A stretch of DNA of 64,000 bases from the NCBI RefSeq assembly GCF_033042135.1, contig NZ_WBXM01000003.1, positions 186,001 to 250,000 of the forward strand, in the 5' to 3' direction. Each line of letters starts with the position of its first letter. Position 1 is the stretch's first letter. Below, in pieces: positions 49,523 to 58,573 of the stretch. A model generated the notes under the pieces. It was not told where the DNA came from. It did no database searches and saw nothing but the letters and a program-made list of their open reading frames with translations. Position numbers and translations under genes: made by a program. This DNA comes from Haloechinothrix sp033042135. Lineage in GTDB: Bacteria; Actinomycetota; Actinomycetes; Mycobacteriales; Pseudonocardiaceae.

Positions 49523-50305
49523 ATGACCGGGGACGAGGGCGGGCGTGCGCTGCCGGTGTTCCTCGTCGAGGAGCTCGAGGGCGCGGCCGAGCAGGGCACG
49601 CCAGAGGAGCTGCATCTCACCGGGGAAGAGGCCCGGCACGCGGCGACGGTGCTGCGGATGCGTCATGGCGAGCGGCTGGTTCTCACCGACGGGCACGGCC
49701 GAGCCGCGCGGGGCGAGGTTCGCCGGGTGGTTCCGGGACGCGCACCGGAACTCGTGGTGGACGTCGACGATCGATGGGAGGAACCGCCTCCCGCGCTGCG
49801 GGTGACGGTGGCTCAGGCCCTTGTGAAGGGCGACCGGGCGGAGCTCGCGGTCGAGCTGGCCACCGAGGCGGGTGCCGACGCGCTGGTGCCGTGGCAGGCG
49901 GAGCGCTGCGTGGCTCGCTGGCAGGGCTCCGGTCGCGCTGCCAAGGGTGTGGCCCGCTGGCGCGCCGCGGCACGCGCCGCGGGAAAGCAGGCGCGGCGTC
50001 TCCGCCTGCCGGACATCGGCGAGCCTCGCACCACGCCGGAGGTCGCCGAGCTGGCTCGGCAGGCCGATGCGGCCCTGGTCCTCGACGCGCGTGGCGCCAC
50101 CGCCCTGCAGGAGGCGACGCTGCCGTCCCGAGGCGAGCTGCTGCTGATCGTGGGGCCGGAAGGCGGCATCACCGAACCGGAGCTGGACACCCTCACCGGT
50201 GCTGGCGCTCGGCCGGTCCGGTTGGGGCCCTCGGTGTTGCGCGCTTCCAGTGCCGCCGCGGTGGCACTCGGTGCGCTCGGCGCGCTCACGGACCGGTGGC
50301 CGTAG
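49523..50305 (+). CDS. rsmE: 16S rRNA m3U1498 methyltransferase RsmE
   Basis: A 260-residue SPOUT methyltransferase. An N-terminal PUA-like domain (HLTGEEARHAATVLRM) precedes the knotted catalytic domain with LLIVGPEGGITEPEL and LGPSVLRASSAAAV. It methylates U1498 of 16S rRNA. ATG follows GAGGACGCG. Its stop falls within a hairpin shared with the convergent ligase gene. In mycobacteria and Streptomyces the next genes are HIT or phoH; here 11 kb of other genes intervene. Confidence 0.95.
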   Translation: MTGDEGGRALPVFLVEELEGAAEQGTPEELHLTGEEARHAATVLRMRHGERLVLTDGHGRAARGEVRRVVPGRAPELVVDVDDRWEEPPPALRVTVAQALVKGDRAELAVELATEAGADALVPWQAERCVARWQGSGRAAKGVARWRAAARAAGKQARRLRLPDIGEPRTTPEVAELARQADAALVLDARGATALQEATLPSRGELLLIVGPEGGITEPELDTLTGAGARPVRLGPSVLRASSAAAVALGALGALTDRWP

Positions 50306-50315
50306 CGTTACGGCC
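50298..50315. terminator. Hairpin spanning two convergent stop codons
   Basis: GGCCGTA (50298-50304), loop GCGT, TACGGCC (50309-50315): a perfect 7-bp stem containing both the rsmE stop and the stop of the PaaK-like gene, whose ends are only 2 nt apart. G-U pairs can lengthen it. Confidence 0.5.
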
Positions 50316-51489
50316 GTTGCGGCTTGCGCCGGTCGACGACGGTGTCGTCGCCGTCGATGGCCTCGACCACCGCCACGTCCGCCGTGAAGCGCAGCGCGGA
50401 CCTGATCCGCTCGCGGGCGGTGGCGGCGACCTGCTCGCCGCCGCGGTCGTCGGTGGGGACGATCTCGCAGCGCAGCTCGTCGCGGTGCGCGACGCGGTCC
50501 ACGACGAAGCGGTAGGCGGCCACCCCGGCCACCCCGCCCATCACCGACTCGACCTGCCTCGGGTGTAGGAACATCCCCCTGACCTTGACCGCGGCGCCGA
50601 CCCGGCCGAGGACCCCCGCCAGTCGCGGGCGGTCCGCGCCGTACAGCCAGGCGGACAGGTCGCCGGTACCGAACCGGACGAGCGGGTACTCCGGGCGAGG
50701 CAGGCTGATCACCACCTGGCCCTCGCCGCTGGCGATCGGCTGTCCGGTGTCCAGGTCACAGACCTGCACGACGACACCGTCCGGGACCTCCAGACCCTGC
50801 CCCGGCTCGGTCTCGTAGCCGAGCAGCCCCGTCTCGGCGGTGCCGTACGCGGCCCGTACGACAGGGATATGGGTGGTGAGCTGCTCGCGTAACGCATCGG
50901 GCAGAGGTTCGGCGGTCACCAGCGCTTTCGACAGCCGCCACCGGTCGGTGTGGTACCCCGCGGCTGCGTACCGATCGAGGAGCGAGGCGAGGTAGCTGGG
51001 CAGGCCGGTGTAGGCGGTCACCCCCAGGTCGTGGATTGCCTGGACCTGGAGGTCGAGGTTGCCGGTGCCCGCGGGCACGACCGTGCACCCGAGGGCCCGC
51101 GCGGCTTCGTCGAACATCGCGCCCGCGGGGGAGAGGTGATACCCGAAACAGTTGAGCACGATGTCGTCGCTGCCGAAGCCTGCGGCGCGCAGCGCTTCCT
51201 GCCAGCGCCACGGATCGGCACCGGCCAATTGGGGTTCGTATAGCGGACCGGGAGAGGAGAACAGCCGCACCACCGGCGCGTCCGGCGCGACGAGCCCGCC
51301 GAACGGGGGGTCGGTGTGTTGCTGCTCGAGGAGCTCGTCCTTGGTCAGCACGGGGATCCGTGCCAGGTCGTCCACCCCGGTGATCGCGTCGGCGCGCACG
51401 TCCGCGGCACGTAGCCGGGATGCGAACGCCGGGATGCGTTCGGCGGCTTGCCGGACGGCAGTGCTGATGAGTTCATCCGATACAGGCAC
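50308..51489 (-). CDS. PaaK-like AMP-dependent ligase
   Basis: A 393-residue protein of the phenylacetate-CoA ligase branch of adenylate-forming enzymes. The core motif AAYGTAETGLLGYE, the FGTGDLS segment and the GRVGAAVKVRGMFLHP hinge are clear. The nucleotide loop reads SSPGPLYEP instead of the usual SSGTTGxP. A C-terminal Lys is in RRKPQRP. It probably activates an aromatic or other organic acid to a CoA thioester, but the altered loop leaves this uncertain. It is the last gene of the liv-type operon, 10 nt after livF; GTG 51489 has GAGGGG upstream. Confidence 0.8.
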   Translation of the reverse strand: MPVSDELISTAVRQAAERIPAFASRLRAADVRADAITGVDDLARIPVLTKDELLEQQHTDPPFGGLVAPDAPVVRLFSSPGPLYEPQLAGADPWRWQEALRAAGFGSDDIVLNCFGYHLSPAGAMFDEAARALGCTVVPAGTGNLDLQVQAIHDLGVTAYTGLPSYLASLLDRYAAAGYHTDRWRLSKALVTAEPLPDALREQLTTHIPVVRAAYGTAETGLLGYETEPGQGLEVPDGVVVQVCDLDTGQPIASGEGQVVISLPRPEYPLVRFGTGDLSAWLYGADRPRLAGVLGRVGAAVKVRGMFLHPRQVESVMGGVAGVAAYRFVVDRVAHRDELRCEIVPTDDRGGEQVAATARERIRSALRFTADVAVVEAIDGDDTVVDRRKPQRP

Positions 51490-51499
51490 GGTTCCCCTC

Positions 51500-52372
51500 T
51501 CAGAGCCAGCGTTTGCGGCGTTTGTAGTGCTTGACCTCGCGGTAGTTCTTGCGACCTCCTTCATCGGCCAGCCCCAGGTAGAATTCCTTGACGTCGGGGT
51601 TCTCGCGGAGTTCGGCCGCCGTACCGTCGAGCACGATGCGTCCCTGCTCCATCACGTAGCCGCGGTGGGCGATCTCCAGTGCGCGGTTGGCGTTCTGCTC
51701 GACGATCAGCACGGTGGTGCCCAGCTCGGCGTTGAGCCGGGCGACGTAGCCGAAGATCTCTTGGACCAGCAGGGGAGCGAGGCCGAGCGAAGGCTCGTCC
51801 AGCATCAGCAGGGTCGGTTCGGCCATCATCGCGCGGCCGATGGCGAGCATCTGCTGTTCACCGCCGGAGAGATACCCAGCGGTGCGGCTGCGCAGGTCAT
51901 GCAGCCGGGGGAAGTAGGTGAAGACGATGTCGAGGTCGGACTCCGAGACGCGCCCTCGGGTGTAGGCACCGGCGACGAGGTTCTCCCGCACCGTGAGGTG
52001 CTCGAACACGCGCCTGCCTTCCATGCATTGCGACATGCCGCGGCGCACCCGGTCGGCGGCGTCCAGCGTGGTGATGTCCTCGCCCGCGAAGGTGATCGCC
52101 CCGTCGGTGATCTCGCCGTGTTCGGTGGGCAGCAGGCCCGAGATCGCCTTGAGCGTGGTGGACTTGCCCGCCCCGTTGGATCCGAGCATGGCCACCACCT
52201 CCCCTCGGGGAACCTCGAGGGACATGCCGCGCAGCACCAGGATCACCTCGTCGTAGATGACCTCAAGGTTATTGATCGCCAGCAACACCTCGCCCGGGTC
52301 GCCGGAGGTGCGGCCGGGTAGCGTGCCCGGCTGCCCGCCGGAGGTGGTGCCGGAACCGGGTGCGGGGTTCAT
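51500..52372 (-). CDS. LivF-type ABC transporter ATPase
   Basis: A 290-residue ATPase of the branched-chain amino acid transporter family. Walker A is GSNGAGKST, the signature LSGGEQQM, Walker B LLMLDEPSLGLAP, and GRRVFEHLTVRENL is typical of LivF. An N-terminal extension of about 25 residues and a basic C-terminal tail (HYKRRKRWL) are not usual. ATG overlaps the stop of the binding-protein gene. It pairs with the LivG-type ATPase at the head of the operon. Confidence 0.92.
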   Translation of the reverse strand: MNPAPGSGTTSGGQPGTLPGRTSGDPGEVLLAINNLEVIYDEVILVLRGMSLEVPRGEVVAMLGSNGAGKSTTLKAISGLLPTEHGEITDGAITFAGEDITTLDAADRVRRGMSQCMEGRRVFEHLTVRENLVAGAYTRGRVSESDLDIVFTYFPRLHDLRSRTAGYLSGGEQQMLAIGRAMMAEPTLLMLDEPSLGLAPLLVQEIFGYVARLNAELGTTVLIVEQNANRALEIAHRGYVMEQGRIVLDGTAAELRENPDVKEFYLGLADEGGRKNYREVKHYKRRKRWL

Positions 52373-53556
52373 GGCGTGACTCCCCGCGCCAGCTCGACCA
52401 TCTCGCCGTCACTGACCTCGTAGATGCCGGTACCGGTCATGCCGCGGTGGCTCTCGTCGTCGAAAGAGATCGGCTGGGTGACGTCGCCGGTGTCGACCGC
52501 GTCCATGGACCGCAGCGCATCGCGCAGCGCACTGCCGGTGAGTTCCTCACCCGACTCGATGGTGTGCCGGATGCCCTCGGCCATCACGTGCATGGTGTAC
52601 CAGCCCTGCACGTAGTGCAGCCCCTTGTTCTCCAGGGAGTCGCCCCGCGACTCGAGGAACTCCGCGGGAGCTTCATGACCGGGCAGCGGCTCGGTCGGCG
52701 GGGCGAAGGGCTGCACCATCACGTGTCCCTCGGCCGCGTCCCCGGCCAGTTCGATGAACTGCTCGTCGGCGCACCAGTTCAGGCACACCACGGTGAGATC
52801 GAGGCCCTGCTCGGCGATGTTGTTCGCCAGCATCGCCGCCGGGCTGGAGACGTTCTGCACCACGATGTACTCGGCTCCAGCTGATGCCGCGCGGTTGAGC
52901 TGCGAGACGTAGTCGGTTGCCCCGTCCGGCATGGCGTAACTCGCGTAGTCCAGGTCGAGGTCGTTGCCTTCGATGTGCTCCTCGCCGTCGCCCACTGGGG
53001 CGGTACCGAACGGGCTGTCGTGATGGAACACCGCCACAGCGCTGTCCCCGCCTGCGTCCTCGGCGATCCAGTCGAGGGCGACGCGCATCTGATCCGAGTA
53101 GGTCGCAGCGACCACGAAGTTGTAGGGAGCCTCGTCCGGGTCGACGAGCTCCTCGGAGTACGAGGCGGACATGAACGGCAGCTCGTCCTGCGCGATCCGC
53201 TGCCGCAACGCTTCGGTGTCGCCGGTGCCCCATCCCTGCACGGCCACGACGCCCTCGTTGACGTACTGCGAGTACAGCTGCTCGGCGCGGGCGACGTCGT
53301 AGGCGTAGTCGTTGAGGTTGAGGTCGAGCTCTCGGCCCTCGATACCGCCCTGCTCGTTGAGCCAGTCGGCGTAGCCGCGGATGCCTTCGCTGTAGGGCGT
53401 GCCGACGTCGGCTGTGGCGCCGGACAGGTCGGAGATGACCCCGATGCCGATGGGGCCGTCCCCGTCGTCGCCCTCGGCCCCCGGGCCGCCACAAGCTGCC
53501 AGGGTCAGCGCGGCAACACCGGCGATGGTCAGTGGTGCGGCAGTACGTCTGTGCAT
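52369..53556 (-). CDS. LivK-type substrate-binding lipoprotein
   Basis: A 395-residue periplasmic-binding-type protein with a lipobox ending at Cys22 (LALAAC region) and an acidic linker. The type I binding fold starts with IGIGVISDLSGATADVG and has YSEGIRGYADWLNEQGGI. This subgroup handles amino acids, amides, urea or aromatic acids. The neighbouring CoA ligases favour an organic acid. A 43-nt gap separates it from livM. Confidence 0.9.
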   Translation of the reverse strand: MHRRTAAPLTIAGVAALTLAACGGPGAEGDDGDGPIGIGVISDLSGATADVGTPYSEGIRGYADWLNEQGGIEGRELDLNLNDYAYDVARAEQLYSQYVNEGVVAVQGWGTGDTEALRQRIAQDELPFMSASYSEELVDPDEAPYNFVVAATYSDQMRVALDWIAEDAGGDSAVAVFHHDSPFGTAPVGDGEEHIEGNDLDLDYASYAMPDGATDYVSQLNRAASAGAEYIVVQNVSSPAAMLANNIAEQGLDLTVVCLNWCADEQFIELAGDAAEGHVMVQPFAPPTEPLPGHEAPAEFLESRGDSLENKGLHYVQGWYTMHVMAEGIRHTIESGEELTGSALRDALRSMDAVDTGDVTQPISFDDESHRGMTGTGIYEVSDGEMVELARGVTP

Positions 53557-53599
53557 GATGTCCTCCTCGGCGCGGCGGATGGGTTGGGCGGCCGCCCCG

Positions 53600-54652
53600 T
53601 CAGTACCGGAACGGCCAGAAGCGGACGTAGTCCTTGATGCGTTGCCAGATGCGGGCCAGCCCCCGGGGTTCGAAGATCAGGAACAGCACGATCACCAGGC
53701 CGAACACCACGACCTGCACGGCGGGCAGCTTCTCGGCGATGCCCGGCAGCGTGCCCTGCAGGTCCTGACCGACCCTGGTGATCAGCGCGGGCAGGGTGAT
53801 CATGAAGATGGCGCCGTAAACGGTGCCCGAGATCGAACCGAGACCACCGACGATGATGATCGCGAGGTACAGGATGGATTCCTCTAGCGTGAACCGTTCC
53901 CACGCGACGATGCCCGTGTAGTGCGCGGTGAGTGCCCCGGCCAGTCCCACGAACCCGGAGGAGACCGCGAACGCGAGCACCTTAGTGCGGGTGACGTCGA
54001 CGCCCATCGCCGAGGCCGCGATGTCCTGGTCCCGCACCGCCATGAACGATCGGCCGAGGCCGGTGCGGAACAGGTTGCGCGCGGCGAGCACCGCCAGCAC
54101 CGCCAGCGGCAGGATCACCCAGTACCAGTGGAAGTCCTGCCGGAACGCGAAGCCGAAGTACTCCATGTTCGGTACGACGATGGCTTCCCGTCCGCCGGTG
54201 ACGGCTTCCCAGTTGCGCACGACGAACAGGATGATCTCCTGCGAGGCGAGCGTGGCGATCGCGAGGTAGAGCCCTTTCAGGCGCAGCGCGGGGATGCCGA
54301 AGAACGCCCCGATGACCGCGGTGGTCAGCGTGGCGAGCAGCACCGAGAGGGGGACCGGCAGGTCCCCTCGGATGTGCAGGATGGCCGAGGAGTAGGCGCC
54401 AACCGCGAGGAACCCACCCTGGCCGAGGCTGATCTGGCCGGTGAAGCCGACCAGGATGTTCAACCCGATGGCGCCGATCACGGCGATGCCGATCTGGTTG
54501 GCGATGGTCAGCCAGTACGGGCTGACCACGAACGGTACCGACAGCAGGGCCAGCGCCACGAGGATCAGCCGGACCTTCTCGGCTGTGGTGTGCCGGAGCG
54601 CGAGCTCGCTGGCGTAGCTGCGGTGGAAGATCCCGGTCGAGGTCGCTGCCAT
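53600..54652 (-). CDS. LivM-type ABC permease
   Basis: A 350-residue permease with about ten hydrophobic segments and family motifs GFTGQISLGQGGFLAVGAY, RLKGLYLAIATLA and GGLGSISGTVYGA. The cytoplasmic loop FMAVRDQDIAASAMGVD contacts the ATPases. It starts 1 nt after the livH stop and forms the membrane channel with LivH. Confidence 0.92.
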   Translation of the reverse strand: MAATSTGIFHRSYASELALRHTTAEKVRLILVALALLSVPFVVSPYWLTIANQIGIAVIGAIGLNILVGFTGQISLGQGGFLAVGAYSSAILHIRGDLPVPLSVLLATLTTAVIGAFFGIPALRLKGLYLAIATLASQEIILFVVRNWEAVTGGREAIVVPNMEYFGFAFRQDFHWYWVILPLAVLAVLAARNLFRTGLGRSFMAVRDQDIAASAMGVDVTRTKVLAFAVSSGFVGLAGALTAHYTGIVAWERFTLEESILYLAIIIVGGLGSISGTVYGAIFMITLPALITRVGQDLQGTLPGIAEKLPAVQVVVFGLVIVLFLIFEPRGLARIWQRIKDYVRFWPFRY

Positions 54653-54653
54653 G

Positions 54654-55526
54654 TCAGACCCTCTCGATGCGCGTCTGGCCGAACAGCCCGTAGGGCCGGA
54701 CCATCAGGATGAGAATCAGCACGATGAACGGGATGATCTGCTCCAGACCACCGCCGATGTAGCCCGCGGTGTATTGCACGAGCAGGCCGATGATCACCCC
54801 GCCCACGATCGTTCCTGGGACGGAGTCGAGCCCGCCGAGGATGACCACGGGGAACACGATCAGGCCGAAGCCAGCCAGACCAGCCGAGACCCCGGACAGG
54901 TCGGCGAGCAGGATGCCGCCGATGACGGCGGTGACCGCCGCGAGCGCCCAGGCCATGGCGAACACCTTGCGCACGCTGATGCCCATGGTCAGCGCGGCCT
55001 GCTGGTCGTCGGCTACCGCGCGCATCGCGATGCCGTGCCGCGTGCGGGTGAAGAAGATCGAGAACGCGATGAGCACGACCGCAGCCACGACGATCGCGGT
55101 CACCCGGCTCCACGGGATGGTGGCATCGGCGATCGACAGCGCCCCGGTGGGCAGGAACTGTGGCGTCTCGCGTGGCGATGTTCCGAAGAACACCTGCACG
55201 CCGCCCGCGAGGATCGACGACAGCCCGATGGTCACCATGATCACCGAGATGGCTTCCTCGCCGATCATCGGCCGCAGCACGAAGCGTTCCACGATCAGCC
55301 CGATCACTGCGGCGAACGCGATGGCGACCAGGATCGCCAGCGTCCAGTGCAACCCGAGGATGACGATGGCCGCATAGAAGGCGTAGGCGCCGACGAGCAG
55401 GAAGTGTCCCTGCGCGAAGTTGATCACTCGCGTGGCCTTGTAGATGAGCACGAATCCCAGCGCGGCCAGTGCCAGGATCGCCCCGTTGGACAGCCCGAAC
55501 AGGGTCATCTGGAGGAAGTCGCTCAT
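54654..55526 (-). CDS. LivH-type ABC permease
   Basis: A 290-residue permease with about eight spans. GLSNGAILALAALGFVLIYKATRVINFAQG near the start in two overlapping parts, AVADDQQAALTMGISV and VILGGLDSVPGTIVGG are typical of LivH. ATG overlaps the ligase stop by 4 nt, so the transporter and ligase are made together. Confidence 0.92.
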   Translation of the reverse strand: MSDFLQMTLFGLSNGAILALAALGFVLIYKATRVINFAQGHFLLVGAYAFYAAIVILGLHWTLAILVAIAFAAVIGLIVERFVLRPMIGEEAISVIMVTIGLSSILAGGVQVFFGTSPRETPQFLPTGALSIADATIPWSRVTAIVVAAVVLIAFSIFFTRTRHGIAMRAVADDQQAALTMGISVRKVFAMAWALAAVTAVIGGILLADLSGVSAGLAGFGLIVFPVVILGGLDSVPGTIVGGVIIGLLVQYTAGYIGGGLEQIIPFIVLILILMVRPYGLFGQTRIERV

Positions 55527-57523
55527 CGGAGATCACCCCATGCGGCGGTCGTGCCCGCGACATCCTCGCCGGTGAACTCCGACATCGAGTAGACGCGCAG
55601 GGGCGTCTCGCGCTCCGCGACCGTGCCGTCCTGGTAGGTGATGGTGTTGACCACGGTGACTTCCGTGTCGCCGCGCTCCAGCGCGGCGATGATCTCGGCG
55701 TAGCGTTCGCCGATGACGCCGCGCCGCACCTTGCGGGTGCGGGTGATCTCGTCGTCGTCCGGGTCGAGCTGCTTGTGCAGCAGCACGAACCGCCGGATGC
55801 GCGTGCTCTCCGGGAGGTCCTCGTTCGCGCGGGCGACTGCCGAGGCGATCAGCTCGTAGACCGCGGGCTTGCCCGCGAGGTCGGTGTAGGTGGTGTAGGA
55901 CAGGTGCTGCTGTTCTGCCCAGGCTCCGGTGGTGGCCGGATCGATGGTGATCATCGCGGTCACGTCTGCCCCTGACTCGCCGCCGAACATGACGGCTTCC
56001 TCGACGAACTGGCTGAACTTCACCTTGTTCTCCACGAAGGCAGTGGAGAACAGCTGGCCATCGGCGGTGCGGCGCACGTCCTTGGCGCGGTCGATCACCA
56101 CGAGGTGACCGTCGTCGAGGTATCCGGCGTCGCCGGTGTGCAGCCAGCCATGGCCGTCGACGGTCTCGGAGGTGGCTTCCGGGTTGCGGTGGTAACCCCG
56201 AAAGACCGACGCCGAGCGCAGCAGGATTTCGCCGTCCTCGGCGATCCGCAGCTCGGTGCCGGGCAGCGGGGTACCGACGGTGTGGAATCGCACGTCGGTG
56301 TCGGTGTGGGTCACCGCGATGCCGCAGATCTCGGTTTGGCCATAGATCTGCTTGAGGTTGACCCCGATGGCGTGGAAGAAGCGGAACACGTCCGGGCCGA
56401 GCGGGGCGCCCCCGGTGTAGCCGCGTTTGAGCCGGGTCAGACCGAGGTGGTCGCGGACCGGGCGCAGCGCGACCGCGTCCGCGAGGCGATGGGTCAGTCG
56501 TAGCCACAGTCCGGGGCGTGCGCCGCGCACCCGATGTTCGGCGTAGCGGTCACCGACGCGGTATCCCCAGGCGAACACGGAACGCTTCAGCCGGTCGGAT
56601 TCGCCGATGCGGACCTGCACGTCGGACAGCATCGATTCCCAGATCCGCGGGGGGCTGAACATCACGTCCGGCCCGATCTCCCGCAGGTTCGCCCGCTGCG
56701 TGCTGGAGTCTTCGGGAAAGCTGATCGTGAAGCCTTCCGACAGCCCGCAGGCGACCGCGATCATCTGCTCGCCGATCCAGGCGAACGGCAGGAAGCTGAC
56801 GTAACGGTCGCGCGGTGTCAGCGGGTCGACCTGCTGGAGGTGCTCGGACATCGCCAGCAGATTCCGGTGCGACAACTCGGCGAGTTTCGGCCGGGAGGTG
56901 GTCCCTGATGTGGTGCAGATGACGGCGATGTCGGCCGCCGAACCCGTGGTGACCCGCTCGTCGAGCCATCCAGGGTGCCGTGCGCCCCATGCCCGCCCGG
57001 ACTCCTCGATCTCGGTAAAGGCCCGCAAGTACGGCTGCCGGTACTGCTCCAGCCCGTGCGGGTCGTAGTACACCACGGTGTGCACGTTGCTGACGTCATC
57101 CTTCAACCGGATGATTTTGTCGACCTGCTCCTGATCCTCTGCGATGACGACGCGCACCCGCGCGTCGGAGAGGATGTGCACGATCTCCTCGCCGATGCTG
57201 GTCGGGTAGATGCCGACCACCGCCGCCCCGATCGACTGGGTCGCGAGCTCGGCGATCAGCCACTCCGGACGGTTGTCACCGATGACGGCGACCACCTCGC
57301 CTCGCTCGACACCGAGCTCGGCGAGTCCGTGGGCGAAATCGGCCACCCGCTCGGCATACTCGGACCAGGTGATGGGCTGCCAGATCCCGTACAGCTTCTC
57401 CTGCATGGCCACGCTGTCCGGCCGCTCGCCAGCCAGCGCGCGCAGCAGCCGCGGGAAGGTGTCGGCCGTGGTGCCGTCACTCGCCGCTGCCGGGGCGGGT
57501 TGCCGGTCGGTGCGCGCGGTCAT
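55523..57523 (-). CDS. Long-chain acyl-CoA synthetase-like ligase
   Basis: A 666-residue adenylate-forming ligase of the FadD15 type. The nucleotide loop TTSGTTSRPKLAE, the YGQTEICGIA motif, WLHTGDAGYLDDG and DRAKDVRRTADGQ are all intact, and a candidate catalytic Lys is in TRTRKVRR. It should form acyl-CoA from a carboxylic acid. It lies between livG and livH, overlapping both by 4 nt, so uptake and activation are probably linked. The acid could be fatty or aromatic. Confidence 0.9.
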   Translation of the reverse strand: MTARTDRQPAPAAASDGTTADTFPRLLRALAGERPDSVAMQEKLYGIWQPITWSEYAERVADFAHGLAELGVERGEVVAVIGDNRPEWLIAELATQSIGAAVVGIYPTSIGEEIVHILSDARVRVVIAEDQEQVDKIIRLKDDVSNVHTVVYYDPHGLEQYRQPYLRAFTEIEESGRAWGARHPGWLDERVTTGSAADIAVICTTSGTTSRPKLAELSHRNLLAMSEHLQQVDPLTPRDRYVSFLPFAWIGEQMIAVACGLSEGFTISFPEDSSTQRANLREIGPDVMFSPPRIWESMLSDVQVRIGESDRLKRSVFAWGYRVGDRYAEHRVRGARPGLWLRLTHRLADAVALRPVRDHLGLTRLKRGYTGGAPLGPDVFRFFHAIGVNLKQIYGQTEICGIAVTHTDTDVRFHTVGTPLPGTELRIAEDGEILLRSASVFRGYHRNPEATSETVDGHGWLHTGDAGYLDDGHLVVIDRAKDVRRTADGQLFSTAFVENKVKFSQFVEEAVMFGGESGADVTAMITIDPATTGAWAEQQHLSYTTYTDLAGKPAVYELIASAVARANEDLPESTRIRRFVLLHKQLDPDDDEITRTRKVRRGVIGERYAEIIAALERGDTEVTVVNTITYQDGTVAERETPLRVYSMSEFTGEDVAGTTAAWGDLR

Positions 57524-58359
57524 CGCCCCACCTCCTCGCCGAGGTAGGCCTTCGCCACGTCCGGGTCGCGGCTGACCTCAGCAGGTTCGCCGTCGGCGAT
57601 GAGCTTGCCGAAGTCCAGTACGCTGACCCGGTCGGAGATGTCCATGACCACGTTCATGTCGTGTTCGATGAGCACCACGGTCACCCCGGCGAGCTCGTTC
57701 GCGTCCAGCACGAAGCGGGCGGTGTCCTCCTTCTCCTCGGCGTTCATGCCCGCCATGGGCTCGTCGAGCAGCAGCAGCGCGGGCTGCATGCACAGCGCCC
57801 TGCCGAGCTCGACGCGCTTCTGGAAGCCGTAGGCGAGCGCGCCGACCGGTTTGTGCCGTACGGCCTGGATCTGCAGCAGGTCGATGACTTCCTCGACGAG
57901 CTCGCGGTGTGCGGTCTCCTGCCTGCGGGCCGGCCCGAACCACGCGAGGGAGGGCAGCAGGCGGTGGCGCATGTGGATGTGCCTGCCGAGCATCAGGTTC
58001 TCCAGCACCGTCAGGTGCCGGAACAGTTCGATGTTCTGGAAGGAGCGCGCTACGCCGAGCCTGGCGATCCGGTGCGGTTTGCCGCGAGTGAGTCGGTGCG
58101 CACCACCGCCTGCCGTATGGAGCACGATCGAGCCCTCTCGCGGGCGGTACAACCCGCTGATGCAGTTCAGCAAGCTGGACTTGCCCGCACCGTTCGGCCC
58201 GATCACGGCGTGCACGTGGCCCTGGTTGACCGTCAGGCTCACGTCGTCGAGTGCGGTGACGCCACCGAACCGGAGTCCGAGCCCGGAGATCTCGAGCAGG
58301 GGACGGCCGGGTACGAGACGGCTGCTGTTGAGCGGGTACCGATACGACCGCGTGATCAC
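57520..58359 (-). CDS. LivG-type ABC transporter ATPase
   Basis: A 279-residue ATPase. LGLRFGGVTALDDVSLTV, Walker A GPNGAGKSS, GVARSFQNIELFRHLTVLENLM, Walker B LLLLDEPMAGMNAEE and IEHDMNVVM identify LivG. The frame is open far upstream, but GTG 58359 has GGAGG 9 nt before it and sits just after a clear promoter. It is the first gene of the seven-gene operon. Variation from the usual LSGGQ (here LAYGFQKR) is seen at the signature. Confidence 0.92.
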   Translation of the reverse strand: MITRSYRYPLNSSRLVPGRPLLEISGLGLRFGGVTALDDVSLTVNQGHVHAVIGPNGAGKSSLLNCISGLYRPREGSIVLHTAGGGAHRLTRGKPHRIARLGVARSFQNIELFRHLTVLENLMLGRHIHMRHRLLPSLAWFGPARRQETAHRELVEEVIDLLQIQAVRHKPVGALAYGFQKRVELGRALCMQPALLLLDEPMAGMNAEEKEDTARFVLDANELAGVTVVLIEHDMNVVMDISDRVSVLDFGKLIADGEPAEVSRDPDVAKAYLGEEVGR

Positions 58360-58391
58360 CTTGGGCCACCTCCGAGCGTCGCGTGCGGTCG

Positions 58392-58420
58392 ACTGTAGAC
58401 TTTCAGTATGTGAAAGGCAA
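58392..58420 (-). promoter_or_regulatory. livG operon promoter with embedded IclR-type operator
   Basis: TTGCCT (58420-58415), a 17-nt spacer and TACAGT (58397-58392) on the minus strand. The inverted repeat CTTTCAGTATGTGAAAG (58400-58416, perfect 6-bp arms, 5-nt centre) fills the spacer. A protein bound there would block RNA polymerase. A related site precedes the iclR gene. Confidence 0.65.
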
Positions 58421-58513
58421 TAGCGAATTACGGAACGCTGCTCCGGTGAATGTGAGCGAACGTCGAGGAGATGGTGGTTGACCTGGACCGATGCGCGTTC
58501 CCTGGGTGAGTTC

Positions 58514-58530
58514 GTTACAGTATGTGGAAC
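58514..58530. promoter_or_regulatory. Second IclR-type operator
   Basis: GTTACAGTATGTGGAAC shares the centre CAGTATGTG with the operator at 58400-58416 and has imperfect arms (GTTnCA ... TGnnAAC). It lies 44 nt before the iclR start, upstream of that gene's promoter. Confidence 0.55.
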
Positions 58531-58561
58531 TAGATATCTGATGGTGAAGCCATGCTCCGTG

Positions 58562-58567
58562 TAACGT
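58562..58567 (+). promoter_or_regulatory. Leaderless-type -10 box for the iclR-family gene
   Basis: TAACGT ends 6 nt before GTG 58574. Confidence 0.45.
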
Positions 58568-58573
58568 GGTCGG

